Shown here: positions 1 to 9,441 of the stretch, piece by piece | Layout of the letters: every line of letters begins with the position of its first letter | How positions within the stretch are numbered: the first letter of the stretch is position 1 | Assembly: GCF_020023735.2 (NCBI RefSeq) | Contig: NZ_CP076444.2 | Location: 1,255,501 to 1,319,500 of the forward strand | Source: Mycoavidus sp. HKI | GTDB taxonomy: Bacteria; Pseudomonadota; Gammaproteobacteria; Burkholderiales; Burkholderiaceae | DNA: 64,000 nucleotides | Direction: 5' to 3' | Notes under the pieces: model-generated | Databases searched by the model: none | What the model saw: only the letters and a program-made list of their open reading frames with translations | Told to the model about the DNA's origin: nothing | Translations under genes and position numbers: made by a program

Positions 1-302
1 CGGTAGGTCAAAGTCTGCTCGAGCATCAACTGGTCTGCTGGGGTCTCAACGACACACAGCAGCGTCGGATCCCGCTCAGGGTCTGCGCACGTCTCACAGG
101 TTTGCGCCTCGGTCAAATTATTGCAGCACACGCAATGACGCAAATTCTTCAGCGCTTGCGATAATGCCTCCCCCAAGCGGGCAGCGCCATGGCGGTTGTG
201 CTGCATCAGATAATAAGCAATACGCTGCGCGGATTTGGGGCCAACCCCGGGCAACACGCGCAAGGCATCGATTAACGCGCCCAGACTCGAAGGGGATGTC
301 AT
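1..302 (-). CDS. recR: Recombination protein RecR, N-terminal part
   Basis: RecR works with RecF and RecO to load RecA at gapped DNA. The reading frame opens at the ATG complementary to 300-302 and runs off the left edge, so only the first 100 or so residues are visible. The translation begins [19 protein letters not shown], then [15 protein letters not shown], which is the helix-hairpin-helix of the family. It continues with a four-cysteine zinc motif (CVCC then CETC) and the start of the Toprim domain ([11 protein letters not shown]). It lies directly downstream of ybaB, the usual dnaX-ybaB-recR order. The C-terminal half is outside the window. Confidence 0.95.
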   Translation of the reverse strand, partial: MTSPSSLGALIDALRVLPGVGPKSAQRIAYYLMQHNRHGAARLGEALSQALKNLRHCVCCNNLTEAQTCETCADPERDPTLLCVVETPADQLMLEQTLTY

Positions 303-334
303 GCCAAACTATTCATCAAGCGTCAGATTGCAAC

Positions 335-661
335 TTAGAATGGCAGCTTGAAACCTGCTGGCAAAGGTAGGTCGCTGGTCACACTCCCCATTTTCTCTTG
401 CGTTGCTTCGCTGACCTTATGCACCGCATCGTTAAACGCCGCGGCGATTAGATCTTCAAGCATATCCTTATCATCGTCAAAAAGACTTGGATCGATCACT
501 ACACGACGTACTTCGTGCTTACATGTCATGGTTATTTTGACCAGGCCGGCACCCGATTGACCTTCAACTTTGATCAAAGCAAGTTCTTCTTGCACTTTAC
601 TCATGTTTTCTTGCATTTGCTGAGCTTGCTTCATAAGCCCGGCGAGTTGGTTTTTCAACAT
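335..661 (-). CDS. ybaB: YbaB/EbfC family nucleoid-associated protein
   Basis: This is a 108-residue dimeric DNA-binding protein of the YbaB/EbfC family, which is always found between dnaX and recR. The start is set by an AGGAG box a few bases before the ATG at 659-661, giving [21 protein letters not shown] longer reading from 739 has no ribosome site and overlaps dnaX. The N-terminal helix, the central [14 protein letters not shown] strand and a conserved DPSLF are typical of the family. It sits 13 bp after the dnaX stop and is probably co-transcribed with it and recR. Confidence 0.93.
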   Translation of the reverse strand: MLKNQLAGLMKQAQQMQENMSKVQEELALIKVEGQSGAGLVKITMTCKHEVRRVVIDPSLFDDDKDMLEDLIAAAFNDAVHKVSEATQEKMGSVTSDLPLPAGFKLPF

Positions 662-674
662 TAATAGCTCCTCT

Positions 675-2390
675 TTAAATATTGGAAATGTTTGTGGGTT
701 GCACCGGCTTAATCGAGCCTGGTACGACAGTTGCATCAAAATCGCGAATCAGCGCTTGGGCAAATGGGTCTTGCGCCAGCGCCTGCTCCGCAGCTTGCTG
801 GCGCTGAACATTTTGAGCGGCATCTAGCGCCGCCGCAGTTTGCATTACCGGGCCAATCTCGGTAACCAGCTTGAGTGGCTTGCCCAAATATTCAGTGAGC
901 GCTGTGCGCAACTTATCGACTTGCAAACGCTCAGCAAGTTGCGCTACCGATACTTTTAATGTCAGCGTTGCCCCCTCAATACGCACAAGCTCACTACGAT
1001 ATGCCAGCTCTTTCACCAGGCCACGCAATGGCAAACGTGCCACCAGCGACGGCCAATCATGCTCCACAAACCCCAACGCCACGAGTGAATCTGTTGGCGT
1101 AGAGACGTCCGCATGATTAGGCATAGCGGCCTGCGCCAATTCGGGCACAGACTCCACTGGGCGGCTTGCTTGGCTTGCTTGGCTTGCTTGGCTTGCTTGG
1201 CTTGCTTGGCTTGCTTGGCTTGCTTGGCTTGCTTGGCTTGCTTGGCTTGCTTGGCTTGCTTGGCTTGCTTGGCTTGCAGCAATTGTAGGTCTGGCACCCC
1301 CTGTATTTGCTGGATAAAATGCCAGCATTCTTAACAGCGTCATCGTAAACCCGGCATATTCGTCCGGCGCAAGTCCAAGCTCAGAACGGCCAATAGTTGC
1401 AATCTGATAATACAATTGCACCTGCTCTGGCGAGAATAGGCTAGCAAAACGCCGGATATCTTCTGCTTCAGGCAACTCGTCAAGGACCGATTGGGGAGCC
1501 ACTTGAGCCCATGCAATCTGATGCAACATCGTAGATAAATCTTGCAACGCCAGCAAAAACGATAAGCTGCGGGCGGCAAGCTCATCAGCAATCGCCAACA
1601 CCTCAGCGCCATCGGACGCTGCAATGGCATCCAGGAGCCGAGTCAAATAATGCTGGTCAAGCGCCCCCAACATGCCCCGCACCGCCTCTTCACTAATTTG
1701 GCCTGCGGCATAAGCAATCGCCTGATCTGTGAGCGACAGTGCATCGCGCATACTGCCATCTGCCGCGCGTGCTAGTAAGCGTAACGCTTGCAGTTCAAAA
1801 CCCAGCTTCTCCTCCGTGAGGACTTTCTGCAAGTGCGTAACAATATGCACCGCAGGCATCTGCTTAAGATTAAACTGCAAGCAACGTGATAGCACGGTTA
1901 CCGGGATTTTCTGGGGATCAGTAGTAGCCAGAATAAATTTGACATGGGACGGCGGCTCTTCAAGCGTTTTTAACATTGCATTGAAGGCGTGATTGGTCAG
2001 CATATGCACTTCATCGATCATATAGACCTTGAAGCGCGCATTGACTGGCGCATAGACCGCGCGCTCAAGCAAACTAGCCATTTCATCAACGCCGCGATTG
2101 GACGCTGCATCCATTTCTACATAATCGACAAAGCGCGCTTCATCAATTGCACAACACGCTTGGCATTGGCCACAAGGCGTTGCTGTAATACCCATCTCAC
2201 AATTAAGTGCTTTGGCGAAAATACGTGACAACGTGGTTTTACCAACACCACGCGTTCCGGTAAATAGATAGGCATGATGTAGCCGCTGCTGTTCAAGCGC
2301 GTGAGTAAGCGCTCTCACTACATGCTCTTGTCCAACTAGCGACGCAAAATCCTTGGGCCGCCATTTGCGCGCGAGAACTTGATAGGTCAT
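675..2390 (-). CDS. dnaX: DNA polymerase III subunit tau/gamma
   Basis: This is the clamp-loader ATPase of the replicative polymerase, 571 residues. Visible features in order: the N-terminal [15 protein letters not shown]; Walker A GTRGVGKT at about 45-52; a four-cysteine zinc module beginning at about residue 64; Walker B with DEVHML; and sensor region [17 protein letters not shown]. After domain III comes a low-complexity Ser-Gln-Ala repeat at about residues 373-409, encoded by a perfect 9-bp minisatellite. The tau-specific C-terminal domain follows. I see no A-rich slippery site like the one that makes gamma in E. coli, so gamma may not be made by frameshifting. The SRP RNA lies immediately upstream. 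Confidence 0.97.
   Translation of the reverse strand: MTYQVLARKWRPKDFASLVGQEHVVRALTHALEQQRLHHAYLFTGTRGVGKTTLSRIFAKALNCEMGITATPCGQCQACCAIDEARFVDYVEMDAASNRGVDEMASLLERAVYAPVNARFKVYMIDEVHMLTNHAFNAMLKTLEEPPSHVKFILATTDPQKIPVTVLSRCLQFNLKQMPAVHIVTHLQKVLTEEKLGFELQALRLLARAADGSMRDALSLTDQAIAYAAGQISEEAVRGMLGALDQHYLTRLLDAIAASDGAEVLAIADELAARSLSFLLALQDLSTMLHQIAWAQVAPQSVLDELPEAEDIRRFASLFSPEQVQLYYQIATIGRSELGLAPDEYAGFTMTLLRMLAFYPANTGGARPTIAASQASQASQASQASQASQASQASQASQASQASQASQASRPVESVPELAQAAMPNHADVSTPTDSLVALGFVEHDWPSLVARLPLRGLVKELAYRSELVRIEGATLTLKVSVAQLAERLQVDKLRTALTEYLGKPLKLVTEIGPVMQTAAALDAAQNVQRQQAAEQALAQDPFAQALIRDFDATVVPGSIKPVQPTNISNI
1165..1272. repeat. 12-copy perfect 9-bp minisatellite inside dnaX
   Basis: The unit cttgcttgg is repeated twelve times without a mismatch, followed by a partial copy (cttgc). 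On the coding strand each unit is CAAGCAAGC-like and encodes Ser-Gln-Ala. Because the unit is three codons, copy-number change would lengthen or shorten the linker between the clamp-loader core and the tau C-terminal domain without breaking the frame. Confidence 0.98.
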
Positions 2391-2406
2391 CGAAAAATTT
2401 TAAATT

Positions 2407-2513
2407 AGGGGTGACGAGCCCAAACCCCGGCACTAGCGGGAAACGGTTGTGGCTGCTTCGTTCCCGATCTGACCAGATTGGCCGCACCACTATGCGAGGA
2501 GGCCCGTCACCCT
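2407..2513 (-). ncRNA. ffs: 4.5S / small bacterial SRP RNA
   Basis: Read on the minus strand, the segment contains GGTCAGATCGGGAACGAAGC followed by AGCC. This matches the conserved SRP RNA tetraloop and asymmetric-loop hairpin bound by Ffh (GGTCAGRTCNGGAANGAAGCAGCC). The two ends pair: GGGTGACGGGCC at 2501-2512 against CTCGTCACCCC at 2408-2418. This gives the long rod of the roughly 100-nt bacterial small SRP RNA. Position directly upstream of dnaX is the usual one in beta- and gammaproteobacteria. The ends are approximate by a few bases. Confidence 0.92.
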
Positions 2514-2795
2514 GAATTCTACCATCGTAAGAGGATTCGTTATACATCCGTCAGTGATGGATCGCTTAAATGATTGGAATTTAGATCGTCTTTTGGAGTT
2601 CAGCGTAACTTTTAGGCCTCAAGGTTATTTCGCGCTTCATTTAAATTTGACTCAAGCCAAGACAAATAAGAATCTTCCAAAAACGCTTCGAGACAATATC
2701 CTATACAATGAAAGCTCAGTACCGATATGAGTAAAAGCCTTTTCAGCTTCTTCTTACGGGTAGCAAAGTTATATAAGAGAGTTAAGTAAAAAGTA
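2514..2795 (+). other. Gap with two weak, overlapping short ORFs
   Basis: Between the SRP RNA and the NACHT gene there is a 57-codon frame at 2557-2730 on the plus strand (MDRLNDWNLDRLLEFSVTFR...). Its TGA overlaps the ATG of a 20-codon basic peptide (MSKSLFSFFLRVAKLYKRVK, 2727-2789), which ends just before the NACHT start. The ATGA overlap is suggestive of coupling, but neither peptide is recognisable. A minus-strand frame over 2612-2836 overlaps the NACHT start and is not supported. Confidence 0.25.
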
Positions 2796-5700
2796 ATGAA
2801 TAAAGTAGGCAGCCTGTTAAAAACCATCAAATTCACCTTACTGCCGCGTCACTGCGACGCCCGAGTACAAACAGATCCAATCCCTGAAAAAACCACTCAA
2901 TCCGCACGACAAGCCCATTTTCGTAAAGATTCAGGTATTGAACTACCGCCTTCCCCGGCTGCTACCTTTCCCCCTGCTACCCAAGAAACGTATCAGCTAG
3001 CTTATGCTATCTCGCAAGATAGTGAGGCTATACCGCACGATAGTGAGCCGACTAAAAAGAAACACAGTTGGATCAACCATGCGAAGCAAGTGGCCAAACA
3101 GTTTCAGCAAACCAAACTTAAAAAATGGGCGCCCACTCAACAGGCGATGAGCCAAAGTCTAGATGGTTTAAAGCAGATATGGCTGGCTCCCCGTACGAAT
3201 ACAAAGCAAAGCGTCTCGATGCCGCTTGCTTGGCCTACACTTTGGACAACGCCTCCAAGCGACCCGTTAGGCAACTCTAGCCAGAGCAAAACACAACGTC
3301 GCGCCAAGCAAGCAGCGGCGCTCTATCAATTGACCCCACGCAACGAGCAGATGACGACACGAGCGCTCTCTCTAACCGCTTTGCGCCGCGCCCTTTACCA
3401 GCAGTATGAATGCTCTGGCCTCTCGATTCAGCGGCTATCAGGTCAAAAAGTGCAGCTTGATACCTGCCATACCCATCTCACTCTGGTTGAGCGTCACCTG
3501 CAACCGCAACCCAATCAAACTGAGCAGAAGCCACTGGCGGCTCTCGAATGCCTAGCTAACGATGAGTCGCGTGCTACATCCCATGACAATAGGCCGATTT
3601 CGCTCGCTACTCTGTTTGAACAACAAACGTTACGTAATGGCTCGATCGGTCTGCCTAAACGGGTTTTGATTCATGGGCAAGCTGGGATTGGCAAGACAAC
3701 TTTATGCAAAAAACTGGTCTATGACTATCAGCACAACGCGCTGTGGCAAGATCGTTTTGATTGCGTGTTGTGGCTACCATTAGCACAGTTCAAGACCGAT
3801 CAGACCATCAAGTTTGAAGAGTTACTGGGCGAGCACTTTTTTGCGAACCAAGAAAGCCTCCAAACGCAAGCGTTAACGCAGACTTTTGAGCGACATCGAG
3901 ACAAAACACTGTTCATCTTAGACGGCTTAGATGAAGTTATTGGCGAGTTGGATGAAGGCCGCCCTTTAAATAAACTTTTACAAAAACTACTCGATCAGAC
4001 TCACGTTTTAATCACCTCCCGCTCGGTTGGGGTGAACCCCCAGATATTAAGTCAATTTGATTTGCAGCTAGAAGCCACTGGCTTAAATCTGGATGATGTA
4101 CAAACCTACGTGCAGAAATTTGTACCTGCAGCGAGCCAAGCCGCGATCCAGCAATTGATCCAAAGCACTCCACTGACTCAGGGACTGCTCAAGCTGCCAA
4201 TTCTGCTTGATGCACTGTGTGCTAGTCGAGAAAATTCTCGCCCAGATCAAACCATAACGATGGTCACGTTATATGAGGCCATCGTCGATCAACTCTGGCG
4301 TAAAGATTGCGCTCGCTTAAAGAAAAGAGACCAGAGTGAACGCTTACAACCCTCCGTGATCCAAACTTTGCCCAAAGCTAAATTAGAAGAGCTTATGGCG
4401 ACAGAACTCTATGCTTTGGGCTATTTAGCATTTACAGGATTAGAAGCCGGCAAAACTGAATTGAATCTGAATCAGCTGACTCACAATAAAACGCTACTAG
4501 GAATAAAATCTCCTTCCAGACTCGTCACTGATTTAAAACAGACTTCTTTTTTACATACAGTTGATATTGAGCCTCCTGAATTCGAGCGTGATTACCATTT
4601 CTTGCACCTGTCCTTGCAGGAATTCTTTGCAGCTAAGTTCCTAGCGCAACATCTGCAAGTAGATGCCAAAACCAATCCAGCACCCACCTTTACAAACAGC
4701 GCGCCCATCCATTCAAATTTAATCCTCAGCCAAGCGCAATTGCGCACTTTTATTGCTGAACATAAATACGACCCTCGTTATGAAGTCGTATGGCAAATGC
4801 TGGCCGGGTTGCTTAAGGGCGCTGCCTTAGAACGCTTCTTTACGCTCTTAGAAGAGGAACCACGTGACGTGCTTGGCATACGTCATCAACACGTGATCAT
4901 AGGGTGTCTGCATGAAGCACGCGCCCACTTGAAAGAAACCACGGTCGATAGACTAGAAATGGAGTTAATGCAGTGGCTACGCTTTGAGCTGAGCCTGAGC
5001 ACAGAGAGCGTGAGCGAATTAGGTTGCCATAGAGGATTTTCGGAACATCTACTGCTCACTTATCTGAATCAGCCTGACAGCAAGAAAGCCAGCCTTATTC
5101 GCACCCTAAATGCACGCTCAGCTTTATCTAACAACGCGACCCAGGCGATTCTTTCAGTGCTGCTCAAGCATAATGAAAACAAAGAGGCGAAAGTGGCGGC
5201 TGCCGAGGTCTTAGGTCAACAGCACACCTTGTCTAGTGCCGTCGTTCAGGCCTTAAGCACGGCGCTACAAAATAAGGATGAAGATGAGGATGTCAGAATT
5301 GCTGCGATTAGAGCCTGCGGCCGGCAGGAAACATTAACTGAAGCGGTCATTCTGGCCTTAATTGTGGCGTTACTGGATGAGACATGGGATATCAGATATG
5401 CCGCTGGCAAAATATTGAGCCGACAGAAAACCCTGCCTGACACAGCTATTCAACTCTTAATAACCGCCTTACAGAATAAAGAAAAGCATATCAGGTCTAC
5501 GGCTGCTGAGGCCTTAGGCCAACAACAGCCACTCTCTGAAACCATCACTCAAGCTTTGATCGCCGTGTTACAAAATACAGGTGAAGACAAGGAGGTCAGA
5601 GCGATGGCTGCAAGCGCATTCGGCCAGCAACAAACTCTGCCTGAAGCGGCCATGCACGCCTTGCTCATGGTATTGCACAATAAAAATGAAAACGAAGATT

Positions 5701-7361
5701 TAAGGGCTTCGGCGGCCGAGGTCTTCAGTTGGCGAGAACCGCTTGAGCCGAGCATCAGTCAAATCTTGATCTCACGGCTACTGGATACAGATGAAAAAGA
5801 ATATATCAGGTCTACCGCAGCGCAAGTATTAAATCGACGACAAATAATCCCTGAAACGGCCATTCAGGCCTTATCCGCCGTATTACAAGATAAGAGTGAG
5901 AAAGAAAACATTAGAATTTCGGTTGCCAAAGCGCTAAACAATCAAGACACGCTACCGCCTCGCCTCATTCAAGCCTTACTCTCTATGTTAAAAGGCGAGA
6001 TTGAAAACGAGAGTTGGAGGATCAGAATGACTGCTGCCGATATCTTAGGCCAAGAAGCGCTACTTTCTGCAGAGATCATTCAAGATTTAACCGAGATATT
6101 ACAGAATCAGGATCAAGAATGGCGGCTCCGGTGGGCGGCCACCCAAGCCTTGCATCGACAGCCAAGATTGCCTGCCGACACCTGCCAGGCCTTGATCATA
6201 GCGCTCGCAGATGAGAATAAAAAGATCAGGTCTGCGGCGGCCATGGTATTAAGCCGACAAGAAATTCTATCGAACGAAGTTCTGCAAGCCTGGATCAAAA
6301 CGCTATCGAGTACAGATCAAGATATACAGTCTAAGGCCGCTAAGACGTTAGGCCAAAACCAAACTCTGCCTGATCACGCCAAATTAGCCCTAACCGAAGC
6401 CTTACTGGATCAAGAGAGCACGGTCAGAATTGAGGCTATAAAAGCCTTAAGCACGCAGAAAGAACTACCTGAAGCCGTGATTCAGGCTTGGGATTCGATC
6501 CTCAAAAATAAGACGGAGGACGCATCCATCAGGTCCACCGTTGCCCAAGCGCTAGGACAACAAGAGACACTACCAAACACCGTGATGCAAACTTTGGTGA
6601 CGGTATTAGAAGATCAGGATGAAGAAGAATCTGTCATCTCCGCAGCGGCTAAAGCATTAAACCAACATAAAGCACTGTCTGACACCGTGATGCAGGCTTG
6701 GGACTCGATGCTCAAAAATAAGGAAAAGAAAAAATCCTTCAGGATGACAGCAGCGGAAGCACTAGGACAACAAGAGGCGCTGCCAGCAACCGTTCTTCAA
6801 ACCTTAGTGGCGGTGTTAAAAGACCAGGATGAGGACAAATATCTCATCTATGCAGTGGCTAAGGCATTAAATCAACAAAAAATACTGCCTGATACCATGC
6901 TTCGAGCGTTGGTCACGATGCTACAGAATAAGAACAACCATCAGTCTGTTCTGACCAAAATCTTGAATTTACATATTGATCAGCTTTACACTTTGCTGCC
7001 AAGTCTAGCGCCTGAGCAGATACAAGCGCTCTATACTAAAGTTTTGTTTCCATGGAGCAGCACACACCTGGCACCGCTTTATATTCACAATAATAGACTT
7101 TACTTCTACACGACGACTGGGCTCAAGAACTCTGTTTCTCTAACCGCTAAACAAACTGCTGTTTTTATGAATGCTGTGTCGGAGAACAACGTACCATTGC
7201 GTCGCCGTCCCCGCCTAAATATACAGACAAATCTCTCCACCTATCGCTCGGACCCTACAGAGCCCTCACTTTTGAGAAAGCTAGCCTCCCCTCCTGCCAT
7301 CCAAAATAGCGAGCTTGCTCACTTATGTACAGACATTCAAGGGCAGGCACATTTAGTCTAA
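2796..7361 (+). CDS. NACHT NTPase with long HEAT-repeat array (NLR-like)
   Basis: This is a 1521-residue signal-transduction ATPase of the STAND class. Residues 1-250 are a low-complexity, Lys/Gln-rich leader of unknown role. The NACHT core follows: Walker A GQAGIGKTT at about 293-301, Walker B TLFILDGLDEV at about 371, sensor VLITSRS, then a winged-helix-like region ending in FLHLSLQEFFAAKFLA. From about residue 775 to 1390 there are some 18 degenerate units of 33-37 residues with the pattern LPxxxIQALxxxLQNKxxxxxIRxxAAxALGQQ. These are typical HEAT/PBS-lyase-like repeats and probably the ligand sensor. A 130-residue tail ends the protein. Bacterial NACHT proteins are known in phage defence; symbiont ones might instead act on a host. 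Neither role can be decided here. It is monocistronic. Confidence 0.9.
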   Translation: MNKVGSLLKTIKFTLLPRHCDARVQTDPIPEKTTQSARQAHFRKDSGIELPPSPAATFPPATQETYQLAYAISQDSEAIPHDSEPTKKKHSWINHAKQVAKQFQQTKLKKWAPTQQAMSQSLDGLKQIWLAPRTNTKQSVSMPLAWPTLWTTPPSDPLGNSSQSKTQRRAKQAAALYQLTPRNEQMTTRALSLTALRRALYQQYECSGLSIQRLSGQKVQLDTCHTHLTLVERHLQPQPNQTEQKPLAALECLANDESRATSHDNRPISLATLFEQQTLRNGSIGLPKRVLIHGQAGIGKTTLCKKLVYDYQHNALWQDRFDCVLWLPLAQFKTDQTIKFEELLGEHFFANQESLQTQALTQTFERHRDKTLFILDGLDEVIGELDEGRPLNKLLQKLLDQTHVLITSRSVGVNPQILSQFDLQLEATGLNLDDVQTYVQKFVPAASQAAIQQLIQSTPLTQGLLKLPILLDALCASRENSRPDQTITMVTLYEAIVDQLWRKDCARLKKRDQSERLQPSVIQTLPKAKLEELMATELYALGYLAFTGLEAGKTELNLNQLTHNKTLLGIKSPSRLVTDLKQTSFLHTVDIEPPEFERDYHFLHLSLQEFFAAKFLAQHLQVDAKTNPAPTFTNSAPIHSNLILSQAQLRTFIAEHKYDPRYEVVWQMLAGLLKGAALERFFTLLEEEPRDVLGIRHQHVIIGCLHEARAHLKETTVDRLEMELMQWLRFELSLSTESVSELGCHRGFSEHLLLTYLNQPDSKKASLIRTLNARSALSNNATQAILSVLLKHNENKEAKVAAAEVLGQQHTLSSAVVQALSTALQNKDEDEDVRIAAIRACGRQETLTEAVILALIVALLDETWDIRYAAGKILSRQKTLPDTAIQLLITALQNKEKHIRSTAAEALGQQQPLSETITQALIAVLQNTGEDKEVRAMAASAFGQQQTLPEAAMHALLMVLHNKNENEDLRASAAEVFSWREPLEPSISQILISRLLDTDEKEYIRSTAAQVLNRRQIIPETAIQALSAVLQDKSEKENIRISVAKALNNQDTLPPRLIQALLSMLKGEIENESWRIRMTAADILGQEALLSAEIIQDLTEILQNQDQEWRLRWAATQALHRQPRLPADTCQALIIALADENKKIRSAAAMVLSRQEILSNEVLQAWIKTLSSTDQDIQSKAAKTLGQNQTLPDHAKLALTEALLDQESTVRIEAIKALSTQKELPEAVIQAWDSILKNKTEDASIRSTVAQALGQQETLPNTVMQTLVTVLEDQDEEESVISAAAKALNQHKALSDTVMQAWDSMLKNKEKKKSFRMTAAEALGQQEALPATVLQTLVAVLKDQDEDKYLIYAVAKALNQQKILPDTMLRALVTMLQNKNNHQSVLTKILNLHIDQLYTLLPSLAPEQIQALYTKVLFPWSSTHLAPLYIHNNRLYFYTTTGLKNSVSLTAKQTAVFMNAVSENNVPLRRRPRLNIQTNLSTYRSDPTEPSLLRKLASPPAIQNSELAHLCTDIQGQAHLV

Positions 7362-7723
7362 GCCTCTGAGTAATGTCCTAGCCAAGGCTTGATCTGGCAG
7401 CTACTCGGTTTGGCGAGAGCAGTTGTCAGGTCAAATCGGCACTCATACAAATTAAGCACTGGTGCTAAAATCTAGTCAACCTAAAGAATGGCCTTATCCC
7501 GCCTGCCTTTGAGAAAGATATGAGATACTTTTCAACGTAGTTATGCACAATATTTGTGGATATCTCTGGGCTATTTTGCCTTGTACAAGGACAAATCTTA
7601 TGTTCGGGCCACTGCAAAGTATGTTAAGCCATTTGCAGTGGCCATAGCGGCCTGAACTTCCCCAGTTGCGCCATTGGGAATCATCAGTGGGATTGATGTG
7701 CTAAGTGTCAGAAAAAACTCTGC
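7362..7723. other. Intergenic stretch with a 12-bp perfect inverted repeat
   Basis: There is no convincing gene between the NACHT gene and the solute-binding protein. The one clear structure is an inverted repeat, GGCCACTGCAAA at 7607-7618 and TTTGCAGTGGCC at 7632-7643, separated by 13 bases. No T-run follows, so it is not a standard intrinsic terminator. It could be an operator, an mRNA hairpin or a small mobile-element remnant. Confidence 0.5.
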
Positions 7724-8839
7724 ATGGAACGCTTTAGTATGGATGATAAAAATCGGCCTCCCCCATCTAGCCGCAGAAACTGGATCAAAAAAATAGCTGC
7801 TTGCGGTGCAGCAGCACTCTGTGCGCCACACCTTACCTCCCCTTCTAGGGCGGCCTCCAAAGAAAAGAAACCTCAAAGAATTGTCATTCGCACTTCTGGT
7901 GGCAATGCACACAAAGCCTATACAAAAATACTATTTGAATCCTTTAGGAAAGAAACAGGTATTGAAGTAGTCGGCGTTTCATCAAAAGCGGAACCGACCG
8001 CAGAGATTAAGACCATGGTCGAAACGAAGACATACACGTGGGATATGGCATGCCTTAGTCATAGAGCGATCCATTTCTTAGGCTCTGCTTATTTAGAGCC
8101 GCATAGACTTGAGCACGATCCTGTCGTTTCAACCATTTTGCCGCAATTCATGACACCTTACGCTGTGGGTATTGATGTATTTACCACCGTGCTGGCATAT
8201 CGGACAGATGCTTTCAAAGGACGCGCCGTACCAAAAACCTGGAAGGATTTTTGGGATATGGAGAATTTTCCTGGCCGCCGTGGACTGCGTAAGATTCCTT
8301 TCGATACGATAGAAGAAGCGCTGCTGGCTGATGGTGCCCTTCCAAGCGAAGTTTACCCTTGCGACCTTAACCGTGCGTTTCGCAGCCTTGATAGAATCAA
8401 ATCGCATATTGCTGTTTGGTGGCAAAGTGCGCCAGAGGCTGAACACCTATTGAAGTCCGGTGAGGTAGATTTAATACCGGCTTTTCATGCCAGTGCATTA
8501 TCGGCTATCGCGGCCGATGCCTCGGTAGCATTTTCTTGGGATCAACAGATTTATGGATACGATAGCCTGGCTATTTTGAAAGGCGCGCCTAACGCTGACG
8601 TGTGCCGTCAATTTATCCAATTTGCTAGCGACCCAAAGCGCCAAGCGCTGCTTGTGCCTTACGGAATTGGACCTACCCAGCCTGCAGTCTTAAGGCCAGG
8701 CTACATTGATCTGAAGTATGCCAAGCTTATTCCAACCTATCCAGACAATATCAAAAAAGGTCTGCCTAGTAATGGCTTGTACTGGATGACTCATCAACAT
8801 GCAGTCATCGAACGCTTTAATCAGTGGATGCTAAGTTAG
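7724..8839 (+). CDS. PotD-like periplasmic solute-binding protein, Tat-exported
   Basis: This is a 371-residue extracellular solute-binding protein of the spermidine/putrescine or ferric-iron type (bacterial SBP family 1/8). A twin-arginine signal is visible (SRRNWIKKIAACGAAAL, cleavage expected near SRAASK), so export may be by Tat. The mature part begins RIVIRTSGGNAHKAYTKILF, and the typical domain-crossing segment VPKTWKDFWDMENFPGRRGL is present. No permease or ATPase gene is adjacent, so it is an orphan receptor here. The start may be the ATG at 7739 (MDDKN) instead of 7724; neither has a good ribosome site. The stop TAG uses the first G of the group II intron, so the original stop lay beyond the insertion point. 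Confidence 0.85.
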   Translation: MERFSMDDKNRPPPSSRRNWIKKIAACGAAALCAPHLTSPSRAASKEKKPQRIVIRTSGGNAHKAYTKILFESFRKETGIEVVGVSSKAEPTAEIKTMVETKTYTWDMACLSHRAIHFLGSAYLEPHRLEHDPVVSTILPQFMTPYAVGIDVFTTVLAYRTDAFKGRAVPKTWKDFWDMENFPGRRGLRKIPFDTIEEALLADGALPSEVYPCDLNRAFRSLDRIKSHIAVWWQSAPEAEHLLKSGEVDLIPAFHASALSAIAADASVAFSWDQQIYGYDSLAILKGAPNADVCRQFIQFASDPKRQALLVPYGIGPTQPAVLRPGYIDLKYAKLIPTYPDNIKKGLPSNGLYWMTHQHAVIERFNQWMLS

Positions 8840-9441
8840 TGCGACCTGAAAGTCGTTTGAACCTCTGTCTCACAGTAATAGTACAACTGGACGAGACCGG
8901 CTGCTCCATCAGCCGTTCCCTACTCGGACATGCGGGGCTGGCAACGGTCCGGTGTGAAGCTCCGAAGACAATGTAACCACCGAGATATCGGTAGGCCGCG
9001 CTGTGAAGCAAAGCCGAATCTGCTAGCACTAAAGCGGAGAGGGGCTAGGGATGTGTGAATACGACCAACATAAGTGAACCTCTGCAAGTGCCGTAACATC
9101 CAACAGGCCAAAAGTGCTGGGCCTGAACCAACAAGGTAAGCGGTTAGGATTGGTCGCTTAACTTTCGATCAACATGGACGTACAACCGTCGGCATATAGG
9201 AGGGGTCCGACACGCACTGAAGTTCAAACGAAACAGGGTAAACCCGTAACGCTGCCGGAAACGGCAGGCAAACCGCAAGGAAAGCTGTTGGCGCTGCGGG
9301 CAGAGGATAGCGGAAAAAAGCATGCCAATCTGTAATGGGTTGGATACGGACTGCAATATAGTCCGGCACGAAAGTGAGCCAACTTCCGCTTAGCAATTCA
9401 TAGCGAGATAACTTGACCAATCGTTACACACAGGAATGCAG

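Noticed and set aside
1013..1334. Repetitive frames on both strands over the dnaX minisatellite
   Set aside because: They are out-of-frame readings of the 9-bp repeat (KQA or ACL repeats), not proteins.
2612..2836. 74-codon minus-strand frame upstream of the NACHT gene
   Set aside because: It overlaps the NACHT start, has no ribosome site and no recognisable sequence.
7541..7563. Two DnaA-box-like 9-mers (TTATGCACA and TGTGGATAT) facing each other
   Set aside because: One perfect and one imperfect match are expected by chance in 64 kb, and no origin features (AT-rich unwinding region, further boxes, dnaA/dnaN) are nearby.
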